Shown: positions 1-5,859 of the stretch, piece after piece
Layout: the number at the start of each line of letters is the position of its first letter
Position numbering within the stretch: position 1 is the first letter of the stretch
Assembly: GCA_023413605.1 (NCBI GenBank)
Contig: JAEZPL010000688.1
Location: 1-6,125, forward strand
Reading direction: 5' to 3'
Source of the DNA: Pseudomonadota bacterium
Lineage (GTDB): Bacteria; Pseudomonadota; Alphaproteobacteria; Azospirillales; Azospirillaceae
DNA length: 6,125 nt
Made by a program: the position numbers and the translations under genes
The notes under the pieces: generated by a model
Databases searched by the model: none
Seen by the model: the letters and a program-made list of their open reading frames with translations, nothing else
Told to the model about the DNA's origin: nothing

Positions 1-918
1 ATCCTGGGCAAGGCGGAGTTCCTGAACCCCGGCGGCTCGGTGAAGGACCGCGCGGCGCTCGCCATCGTGCGCGACGCCGAACAGCGCGGCCTTCTGCGCC
101 CGGGCGGCACCATCGTGGAAGGAACCGCCGGTAACACGGGCATCGGCTTGGCGCTGGTCGGCAACGCGCTGGGCTACCGCACCGTGATCGTGATGCCGGA
201 AACGCAGAGCCAGGAAAAGAAGGACATGCTGCGTCTGGTCGGCGCCGACCTTCGCCTGGTTCCCGCCGTGCCCTACTCCAACCCGGACAACTACGTGCGC
301 TATTCCGGCCGCCTCGCCGAAGAACTGGCGAAGACGGAGCCAAACGGCGCCGTCTGGGCCAACCAGTTCGACAACGTCGCAAATCGGGAAGGCCACCGCC
401 TGACCACCGGCCCGGAAATCTGGTTCCAGACCGAGGGCCGCATCGACGCCTTCACCTGCGCGGTCGGCAGCGGCGGCACGCTGGCCGGTGTCGGCCTTGC
501 GCTGAAGGAACGCAACCCGGACGTCCGCATCGTGCTGGCCGACCCGATGGGGGCCTCCCTCTACAACCACTACACCCACGGCGAACTGAAGGCGGAAGGC
601 ACCTCCATCACCGAAGGCATCGGGCAGGGCCGAATCACCGCCAACCTGGAAGGCGCGCCGGTCGATCAGGCCCTTCAGATTCCGGACGAAGAGGCGCTGC
701 CGATCATCTTCGACCTGATCAAGACGCAGGGCCTCGTGCTCGGCGGATCATCGGGAATCAACGTCGCCGCGGCCATCCGCCTTGCCAAGCAGATGGGTCC
801 CGGACACACCATCGTGACCATCCTGTGCGACGGAGGGCAGCGGTATCAATCGAAGCTCTTCAATCCGGCCTTCTTGCGTGAGAAAAATCTGCCTGTGCCC
901 GACTGGCTGGATTCGTAA
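1..918 (+). CDS. cysK: Cysteine synthase (O-acetylserine sulfhydrylase), 5'-truncated by window edge
   Basis: This is a PLP-dependent fold-type II enzyme expected to make L-cysteine from O-acetylserine and sulfide in the cytoplasm. The reading frame is open from base 1, so the start lies upstream. 305 residues are visible, and by comparison with full-length relatives roughly 30-40 N-terminal residues are missing. The PLP lysine is in SVKDR (Lys codon 43-45). The substrate loop is TAGNTG (124-141), where the usual form is TSGNTG. The phosphate-binding loop is GSGGT (466-480), TTGPEIW follows the family pattern, and the C-terminal part has GGSSGIN and CDGGQRY. The CD before GGQRY recalls CysM, while the overall pattern matches the alphaproteobacterial proteins usually named cysteine synthase A. 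The in-frame GTG at 40 is the codon just before the PLP lysine and cannot be the real start. The gene is followed after 15 nt by the editing protein, probably in one operon. The family is clear; cysK versus cysM or a cystathionine beta-synthase-like role is less certain. Confidence 0.93.
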   Translation: MLGKAEFLNPGGSVKDRAALAIVRDAEQRGLLRPGGTIVEGTAGNTGIGLALVGNALGYRTVIVMPETQSQEKKDMLRLVGADLRLVPAVPYSNPDNYVRYSGRLAEELAKTEPNGAVWANQFDNVANREGHRLTTGPEIWFQTEGRIDAFTCAVGSGGTLAGVGLALKERNPDVRIVLADPMGASLYNHYTHGELKAEGTSITEGIGQGRITANLEGAPVDQALQIPDEEALPIIFDLIKTQGLVLGGSSGINVAAAIRLAKQMGPGHTIVTILCDGGQRYQSKLFNPAFLREKNLPVPDWLDS

Positions 919-933
919 CGCAACAGAGGTCCC

Positions 934-1641
934 ATGGAGCTGATTTTCCGCGAGGACGCCTACGCCAAATCCTGTTCCGCCACCGTCACCTCCGTGGATG
1001 AGCGTGGAATCCGGTTGGACCGGACCGTGTTCTATCCGAACGGCGGCGGCCAGCCCGGTGATACCGGCGTGCTGCGTTTCGACGACGGCAACGTCCGCAT
1101 CGTCGACACGGTGAAGGGCGACAGCATCGACGACGTGCTGCATGTGCCGGAGCCGGGTGCCACCCTGCCCGCACCCGGCACGGCCGTGGACGCGGAAATC
1201 GATTGGGACCGCCGGCACCGCCACATGCGCATGCACACGGCGCTGCACCTCGTGTGCGCCGTGCTGCCCGGCGCGTCCATCACGGGCGCGCAGGTAGGGG
1301 CGGAGCGCAGCCGCGTGGACTTCAACCTTCCGGCCGAGGCGCTGGACAAGGACGGCATCGCCGCGGCGCTGAACCGCCTGATCGCCGCCGACACGCCGGT
1401 TGGTTCGATCTGGATCACCGACGAGGAGTTGGACGCGAAGCCCGACCTGATCCGCACCCTGACGGTGAAGCCGCCGCGCGGCTATGGCCGCGTGCGTCTG
1501 GTGGACATCGCCGGCATCGACCTTCAGCCCTGCGGCGGTACCCATGTGGCGCGGCTGGGCGAGATCGGCACGCTGGAGGTCCTGAAGATCGAGAACAAGG
1601 GCAAGCAGAACCGGCGCGTCGTCGTCGCGCTGAAGGATTGA
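934..1641 (+). CDS. AlaX-type alanyl-tRNA editing protein (misacylated tRNA(Ala) deacylase)
   Basis: This 235-residue stand-alone relative of the alanyl-tRNA synthetase editing domain is expected to hydrolyse Ser-tRNA(Ala), and perhaps Gly-tRNA(Ala), in the cytoplasm. An N-terminal barrel-like part carries the glycine-rich motif GGGQPGDTG (residues 37-45). The zinc-binding editing part has HTALH (His101, His105) and CGGTH (Cys200, His204), so all four expected ligands are present. The length and the glycine-rich motif fit the medium AlaX class; there is no synthetase catalytic domain or C-Ala domain. The ATG has a purine-rich AGAGG at 925-929, only 4 nt away, and starts 15 nt after the cysteine synthase stop. 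The next gene starts 15 nt downstream, so co-transcription is likely. Amino-acid specificity cannot be read from the sequence; serine is the family default, and the cysteine-related neighbours leave cysteine or another amino acid open. Confidence 0.92.
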   Translation: MELIFREDAYAKSCSATVTSVDERGIRLDRTVFYPNGGGQPGDTGVLRFDDGNVRIVDTVKGDSIDDVLHVPEPGATLPAPGTAVDAEIDWDRRHRHMRMHTALHLVCAVLPGASITGAQVGAERSRVDFNLPAEALDKDGIAAALNRLIAADTPVGSIWITDEELDAKPDLIRTLTVKPPRGYGRVRLVDIAGIDLQPCGGTHVARLGEIGTLEVLKIENKGKQNRRVVVALKD

Positions 1642-1656
1642 GAGGGAGGGAACGTC

Positions 1657-2544
1657 ATGCCCGAATCCGTAAAGACCGAAGTGCTGAACGGCCCCGTCGT
1701 CTCGACCGACTGGCTCGCCCGCAACCTCGGCGCGGCCGACCTGCGCGTGCTCGACGCCTCCTGGTTCATGCCGGGGGTGGAGCGTGACCCGCGCGCCGAG
1801 TTCGAGCAGCAGCATATCCCAGGCGCCGCGTACATCAACATCGACGATGTGGCCCAGCCGGACACCCACCCACTGCCGCACATGGTGCCGGACGAGGCGA
1901 CCTTCGGCGCCAAGGTCGGCGCGCAGGGCATCGGCAACGGCGACACGGTGGTGGTCTACGACAGCGCCGGCATGGCGACCGCCGCGGCGCGCGTCTGGTG
2001 GCTGTTCCGCCTGTTCGGCCATGATCGCGTGGCCGTGCTGGACGGCGGCCTGCCAAAGTGGCTGGCCGAGGGGCGGGCCACGGTCTCCGGGCCGGCGACT
2101 CCGCAACCGAAAGCCTTCACCGCCCGCCTGCGGCCGGAGCTGCTGCGCCGGGTCGACGACATCCTCGCCAACATCGAACGCCGCGCCGATCAGGTCGTGG
2201 ATGCCCGCGCCGCCAACCGCTACGAGGGCGCGGTCGTGGAGCCTTGGCCGGGCCGCCGCAGCGGACGCATTCCGGGCAGCCTTAACCTGCCCTTCAACGA
2301 ACTGATCGACGCCGACTCCAAGACCCTCCTCCCTGCCGCGGCCATCGCGGAGCGGGCCAAAGCCGCCGGCATCGACCTGAACCGCCCGGTGGTCGCCTCC
2401 TGCGGCAGCGGCGTGACGGCCTGCGTCATCGCGCTGGGGCTGGCTGCGGCCGGCAAGGGCGACGTGGCGATCTACGACGGGTCCTGGGCAGAGTGGGGAC
2501 TGCGGCCCGACCTGCCGCTGGAAACGGGGCCGGCGACGCTATAG
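1657..2544 (+). CDS. sseA: 3-mercaptopyruvate sulfurtransferase, tandem rhodanese domains
   Basis: This 295-residue enzyme should move sulfur from 3-mercaptopyruvate (made by cysteine transamination) to thiols or cyanide through a cysteine persulfide. It has an inactive N-terminal rhodanese domain (about residues 14-140) and a catalytic C-terminal one (about 165-288). The active loop is CGSGVTA with Cys249. The CG[ST]GV form marks mercaptopyruvate sulfurtransferases, whereas thiosulfate sulfurtransferases have basic residues here. Length matches the family. Of the two substrate-binding arginines, Arg188 is present, but the position nine residues later, usually EPR, is Trp197; the usual GHIPG is GRIPG (Arg204). 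Substrate handling may therefore differ. The start has a strong GGGAGGG ribosome site at 1644-1650, 6 nt before the ATG and just after the preceding stop. It lies between the editing protein and the acetyltransferase with short gaps, as the third gene of a probable operon. No signal peptide is seen, so it is cytoplasmic. Confidence 0.93.
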   Translation: MPESVKTEVLNGPVVSTDWLARNLGAADLRVLDASWFMPGVERDPRAEFEQQHIPGAAYINIDDVAQPDTHPLPHMVPDEATFGAKVGAQGIGNGDTVVVYDSAGMATAAARVWWLFRLFGHDRVAVLDGGLPKWLAEGRATVSGPATPQPKAFTARLRPELLRRVDDILANIERRADQVVDARAANRYEGAVVEPWPGRRSGRIPGSLNLPFNELIDADSKTLLPAAAIAERAKAAGIDLNRPVVASCGSGVTACVIALGLAAAGKGDVAIYDGSWAEWGLRPDLPLETGPATL

Positions 2545-2553
2545 GGGAAAGCC

Positions 2554-2991
2554 ATGAACGGCTCGACCCTGTACATCCGGCCGTTCGCGGAGGGCGACCG
2601 GGACGCCGTCGTCGCGCTGTGGACCGCCTGCAACCTTGTGGTCCCCTGGAACGATCCGGTGGCGGACATCACCCTTGCGCTGTCGAAGCCGAACGCGACC
2701 ATCCTGGTCGGCACGGAAGACGGGCGGATCGTGTCCTCCGTGATGGTCGGGCATGACGGGCATCGGGGATGGCTCTACTACCTTGCCGTCGATCCGGCCC
2801 GCCAGGGGCGCGGCCATGGCCGGGCCATGGTCGCGGCGGCGGAATGCTGGCTGATGGAGGCAGGCATGCCCAAGGCGCAGCTTATGGTGCGCGAAACGAA
2901 TCACGCGGCGATGGCGTTCTACGAACGGCTGGGCTATGCCACGTCCACCGTAACCGTGATGCAGAAATGGCTCAAAACCCCTTCTCCCTGA
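2554..2991 (+). CDS. ypeA: GNAT-family N-acetyltransferase, YpeA type
   Basis: This 145-residue single-domain GNAT protein closely follows the E. coli YpeA pattern: PWNDP (residues 31-35), a GHDGHRG stretch just before the beta-4 strand, LYYLAVDP, the acetyl-CoA loop RQGRGHG (83-89) and a C-terminal FYERLGY. It should use acetyl-CoA to acetylate an amine, but the substrate of YpeA proteins is not settled as far as I know. The ATG is preceded by GGGGAAA (2544-2550), which overlaps the sseA stop, giving a 9-nt gap and probable translational coupling. The downstream GNAT gene probably begins inside its last 25 bases. Nothing is missing from the acetyl-CoA site. Confidence is high for the fold and family and low for any biochemical role. 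Confidence 0.9.
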   Translation: MNGSTLYIRPFAEGDRDAVVALWTACNLVVPWNDPVADITLALSKPNATILVGTEDGRIVSSVMVGHDGHRGWLYYLAVDPARQGRGHGRAMVAAAECWLMEAGMPKAQLMVRETNHAAMAFYERLGYATSTVTVMQKWLKTPSP

Positions 2992-3584
2992 CCTCGCCGC
3001 TGCTGTCCGCCCCGGTTCCGCCCGGCTGCCTTTCGGTCATCGTCACCTATCTGGAGATGACCGCGCCGCCCCCCCACGCTCCCCTGCCCCGGCCGGCGGG
3101 CGACGTGGCGCTGGTGCGGGCCAATCCGCCCACGGCGTCCTTCTACCGCTATCTGTACGACACGGTCGGCGAGCCCTGGCTGTGGCACGAGCGCCGGCGG
3201 CTGCCGATGCCGGAGCTGGGGCGGATCGTCACCGATCCGCGCGTCGAGATTTGGGTCCTGTACGTGAACGGGACGCCCGCGGGCTATGCCGAGATCGACC
3301 GGCGCGAGACCGACACGGACCTCGCCTATTTCGGCCTGATCCCGGACTTCATCGGCCTGAAGCTCGGCCCCTGGCTGCTCGACACGGCGATCAGGCTGGC
3401 GTGGCAGGGGAACACGGGGAAGCTGCTGGTGAACACCTGCACTTTCGACCATCCGAAGGCGCTGCCGCTTTATCAGTCCATGGGTTTCGTGCCTGTTCGC
3501 CATGTGACTCGGGAGATCCAGGACCCCCGCGTCCAGGGCTGGCTGCCGCGCACGTCCGCGCCACACATCCCGATCTTCGAGTAA
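2967..3584 (+). CDS. Second GNAT-family N-acetyltransferase, atypical acetyl-CoA loop
   Basis: From the ATG at 2967 this encodes 205 residues. After a variable N-terminus come an SFYRYLYDTVGEPWLWHERR stretch, a strand pair around VLYVNGTPAGYAEIDRR, AYFGLIPDF, and the C-terminal LPLYQSMGF of GNAT proteins. It resembles a poorly characterised alphaproteobacterial GNAT group, and the substrate is unknown. The acetyl-CoA loop is IGLKLGP (residues 129-135); most relatives I recall have a glycine- and arginine-rich form such as IGRGLG. Start choice: the next in-frame ATG (3057) has almost no room for a ribosome site and would cut off VTYLE, which I believe is part of the conserved N-terminus. The ATG at 2967 overlaps ypeA by 25 nt and lacks a clear Shine-Dalgarno, so coupling to ypeA translation is likely. 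It is not a paralogue of ypeA by close similarity; the shared fold is all I see. Confidence 0.78.
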   Translation: MAQNPFSLTSPLLSAPVPPGCLSVIVTYLEMTAPPPHAPLPRPAGDVALVRANPPTASFYRYLYDTVGEPWLWHERRRLPMPELGRIVTDPRVEIWVLYVNGTPAGYAEIDRRETDTDLAYFGLIPDFIGLKLGPWLLDTAIRLAWQGNTGKLLVNTCTFDHPKALPLYQSMGFVPVRHVTREIQDPRVQGWLPRTSAPHIPIFE

Positions 3585-3614
3585 ACCCCAAGCCTGCGCT
3601 GCTGTATCGTCAAT

Positions 3615-3650
3615 GGGGCGCCTGGGACGGGAGCGGTCCGCGGGCGCCTC
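3615..3650 (+). terminator. GC-rich stem-loop after the GNAT genes, possible weak terminator
   Basis: In the 94-nt spacer between the second GNAT gene and the transporter, GGCGCC at 3617-3622 pairs with GGCGCC at 3643-3648. The stem extends outward by a G-U and a G-C pair. Inside, GGAC (3625-3628) pairs with GTCC (3636-3639) around a 7-nt loop. Only a short mixed T stretch follows (GTTTCCC), so it is not a classic intrinsic terminator. It could slow polymerase or be chance in GC-rich DNA. Confidence 0.3.
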
Positions 3651-3678
3651 CGGCGTTTCCCTTCGGTGATTCATCTCC

Positions 3679-4626
3679 ATGATCAAGGGCCCCACGATCA
3701 AAGGGATCGTGTTCGCGTTCCTCGCCTTTGCAGCTTTCGCGTGGGGCGATGCCGTGGTGAAGGCCATCGGGCATGGGCTCGACCCGTTCGAAGTGACCTT
3801 CTTCGCGTACCTTCTGCCCCTGCTTCTCTCGCCGGTGTTCATGAGGAAGGGCGACCGCATCGGCGATCTCGTGCGGTGGAAGCGGCCTTGGCTGATGGCC
3901 TTGCGATTGCTGTTCGTGGCGGTTTCCACGCCGCTCAGCGTGATGTCCTTCCGAAGCCTGCCCTTTGCGGAGGCCTTCGCCCTGCTGTTCCTGATGCCCA
4001 GCCTCGTGACGGTGATGTCCGTCGTCGTGTTGAAGGAGCCGGTACGCTGGCGGCGCCGTCTGGCGGTCTGCGCGGCCTTTGTCGGGGTGCTGATCGTCGC
4101 GCGGCCGGGGTTCCGCGAACTGCTGCCCGGCCATTTCGCGGCCATCGGCTGTGCCTTCAGTTCCGCGGCGGTGGTGATCACCGGGCGGATGATCGGGCAT
4201 TCCGAAAGGCGCTTCACCCTGATCGGGACGGTGTTCCTGTCCACCGCCCTGCTGTCCGGCGTTCTGATGATCCCCGGATTCGCGTGGCCGACGACGCAGC
4301 AATGGGTGCTGATCGCCACCTTCGCCACGACAACCTTCGCGGCCCAAGCCCTGTTCACCCTTGCGGCGGCCTACGCCCCCGCCGACCGCGTGGGGGCGGC
4401 GCAATACAGCCAGATTCTTTGGGCGCTGGCGATCGGTGCGATCTTCTTCGACGAATGGCCGGATGTGTGGTCGCTGGTCGGCATCGCCGTGGTGGTCGGC
4501 TCCGGCCTGTTCATCTTCGCGCGTGAACGCTCGCTTCACCAGGAGATCGCCATCCAGCCGCCCGTGGCCTTTGAGTCGGATGAGTCGGAGGATGCCGCGC
4601 CCGCCACCGCCCGCAGCGGGTCGTGA
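3679..4626 (+). CDS. EamA/DMT-superfamily inner-membrane transporter, substrate unknown
   Basis: This 315-residue integral membrane protein has about ten predicted helices (approximately 9-30, 36-54, 70-90, 95-117, 124-141, 149-170, 177-198, 208-232, 239-257 and 262-281), which fits two five-helix EamA repeats. The first repeat ends with the typical LKEPVRWRRR loop before helix 5, and the second has the matching FFDEWPDVWS before helix 10. Such proteins export or import small metabolites; neither direction nor substrate can be read here. The tail after helix 10 is about 34 residues, hydrophilic and acidic, and includes a 9-bp tandem duplication (4572-4589) encoding ESDESE. The ATG at 3679 has only a weak GGTGA at 3665-3669, 9 nt upstream. 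The spacer before it has a stem-loop but no promoter I can defend, so read-through from the GNAT genes is possible. It converges on hisC with 9 nt between the stops. Confidence 0.9.
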   Translation: MIKGPTIKGIVFAFLAFAAFAWGDAVVKAIGHGLDPFEVTFFAYLLPLLLSPVFMRKGDRIGDLVRWKRPWLMALRLLFVAVSTPLSVMSFRSLPFAEAFALLFLMPSLVTVMSVVVLKEPVRWRRRLAVCAAFVGVLIVARPGFRELLPGHFAAIGCAFSSAAVVITGRMIGHSERRFTLIGTVFLSTALLSGVLMIPGFAWPTTQQWVLIATFATTTFAAQALFTLAAAYAPADRVGAAQYSQILWALAIGAIFFDEWPDVWSLVGIAVVVGSGLFIFARERSLHQEIAIQPPVAFESDESEDAAPATARSGS

Positions 4627-4635
4627 GACCTACGC

Positions 4636-5721
4636 TCAGCTCAGGATTTCGCCGAGCGCGGTGACGAGCGCCCGGTTTTCCTCCTCCCGGCCCACGGTGA
4701 TGCGCAGGCAATCGGTCAGGCCGTAATCGTGCACCGGCTTCACCAGGATGCCTCGGCGCGCCAGATGGTCCATCACCGCCTGGACGCCCAGCGATGGGTC
4801 GGTGGGGATGCGCGCCAGGATGAAATTGCAGACGGAGGGATAGACGCGCACGCCCACCTGCTCCAGTTCGTGGCTCAGCCAGGGAAGCCACGCGCTGTTG
4901 TGGGCGTAGGTCGCCTCCACATGCTCGCTGTCCAGAACGGCCGCCGCCGCTGCGGCCTGGGCGGCGACGCTGACGTTGAAGGGGCCGCGCGCCTGATTGA
5001 TCGCCTCGATGACACCGGTCGGGCCATAGGCCCAGCCCACGCGCAGGCCGGCCAACCCGTGCATCTTGGAGAAGGTGCGCACCATCAGCACGTTGTCGGA
5101 GTTCTCCACGACCTCCGTCCCGTCGCTGTAATTCTCGCGGCGGCAATATTCGGCGTAGGCCGAATCGAGCACCAACAGCGTGTGTGAGGGCAGCCCGGAA
5201 CGCAGGCGCTGCACCAGATCAATGGGAATGTAGGTGCCGGTCGGATTGTTCGGGTTGGCGAGGAAGCAGACCTTCGTCTTCTCGTTCGCCCGATCGATCA
5301 TCGCGTCGACGTCGACCACCATGTCGCGCTCCGCTGCGACGACCGGGGCCGCACCTGCCGCACGAATGGCCTTCAGGAAGCCGCGGTAGCCATGCTCGTG
5401 GCACAGAACCTCATCGCCCGGCCCGGCAAAGGCCTGGGTGACGAGGTGGATCATCTCGTCCGATCCGGCCGAACAGGTGATGTGGCCCGCGTCGAGGTCG
5501 TAACGCCGCGCGATCGCCTGCCGAAGCTGGTCGTGCGCCCAATCCGGGTAGCGATGGATTTGTCCGGCGGCGTGCCGATAGGCCGTGAGCGCCTTCTGAC
5601 CCGGCCCCAACGGGTTCACCGTGAGGGAGAGATCGATCCAGGCACCACCGTCCTGCGGCGGACGGGCTGGCCGGTAGGGCTTGATCTGGCCGATACCCGG
5701 ACGGGGGCTCAGCAGCTCCAT
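4636..5721 (-). CDS. hisC: Histidinol-phosphate aminotransferase
   Basis: This class I/II PLP aminotransferase is expected to convert imidazole acetol phosphate and glutamate to histidinol phosphate in histidine synthesis. It has 361 residues from the chosen start, the usual HisC length. Family motifs run in order: PRPGIGQIKPY (6-16), NPLGP (36-40), HRYPD (56-60), GSDEMI (86-91), NPNNPTGT (156-163), DSAY (186-189; Asp and Tyr kept), the PLP lysine Lys219 in TFSKMHGLAGLR, Arg227, PFNV (247-250), and a C-terminal YGLTDCLRITVG with Arg340. The E. coli enzyme has DEAY; alphaproteobacterial HisC proteins often have a small residue in place of the Glu. The start at 5721 places GGAG 8 nt upstream and fits the family N-terminus. 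Upstream in-frame ATGs at 5769 and 5787 add non-family residues, and the one at 5787 lies inside a hairpin. Some HisC proteins also act on aromatic amino acids, so a double role is possible. No other his genes are in view. Confidence 0.93.
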   Translation of the reverse strand: MELLSPRPGIGQIKPYRPARPPQDGGAWIDLSLTVNPLGPGQKALTAYRHAAGQIHRYPDWAHDQLRQAIARRYDLDAGHITCSAGSDEMIHLVTQAFAGPGDEVLCHEHGYRGFLKAIRAAGAAPVVAAERDMVVDVDAMIDRANEKTKVCFLANPNNPTGTYIPIDLVQRLRSGLPSHTLLVLDSAYAEYCRRENYSDGTEVVENSDNVLMVRTFSKMHGLAGLRVGWAYGPTGVIEAINQARGPFNVSVAAQAAAAAAVLDSEHVEATYAHNSAWLPWLSHELEQVGVRVYPSVCNFILARIPTDPSLGVQAVMDHLARRGILVKPVHDYGLTDCLRITVGREEENRALVTALGEILS

Positions 5722-5729
5722 GGGGCGGA

Positions 5730-5733
5730 CTCC
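5730..5733 (-). promoter_or_regulatory. Ribosome binding site of hisC (GGAG)
   Basis: GGAG on the - strand ends 8 nt before the ATG at 5721. No comparable site precedes the upstream in-frame ATGs, so this decides the start in favour of the 361-residue protein. Confidence 0.7.
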
Positions 5734-5777
5734 GTTGTGCAACGCATCAACAGCACAAACGACCGGCATTGAACCTG

Positions 5778-5822
5778 AAACCATCACAACCCGCCAGTGC
5801 TCAGTGCGGGTTGCGATGGTTT
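5778..5822 (-). terminator. Long inverted repeat between the ABC operon and hisC, likely terminator
   Basis: The left arm 5778-5794 (AAACCATCACAACCCGC) pairs with the right arm 5806-5822 (GCGGGTTGCGATGGTTT). That gives 16 pairs with one A-C mismatch (5786/5814) around an 11-nt loop. Read on the - strand it starts 37 nt after the ABC ATPase stop. The outer AAA/TTT pairs give a short U run at the end, so it can work as an intrinsic terminator in either direction, though the U tract is short. The placement suggests that it ends the transporter transcript and separates it from hisC. An RNA-level regulator of hisC or a dispersed repeat is the alternative. Confidence 0.7.
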
Positions 5823-5859
5823 ACCGCGCCCAGATTTTCGACAGCGGAAGATCGTGGGA

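Noticed and set aside
748..2106. A long open frame (452 codons) on the - strand across the editing protein and sseA
   Set aside because: Its translation is rich in Arg, His, Ala and Gly with no family motif, and it lies antisense to two well-supported genes. Long antisense frames are expected in high-GC coding DNA.
2934..4358. A 474-codon open frame on the - strand across the second GNAT gene and the transporter
   Set aside because: It has no recognisable domain, is of low complexity in places, and lies opposite genes with clear motifs. It is a shadow of third-position GC bias.
4610..4621. CCCG-CAG-CGGG at the end of the transporter gene, as a terminator
   Set aside because: The stem is 4 bp, inside the coding sequence and without a T tract.
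5733..5744. CGTTG-TG-CAACG inverted repeat upstream of hisC, as an operator
   Set aside because: Arms of only 5 nt are expected by chance at this base composition, and no matching second site or clear promoter is seen around it.
5722..5787. Longer hisC start giving 383 residues
   Set aside because: The additional residues do not match the HisC N-terminus, the first ATG is inside the hairpin, and the GGAG site fits the ATG at 5721.
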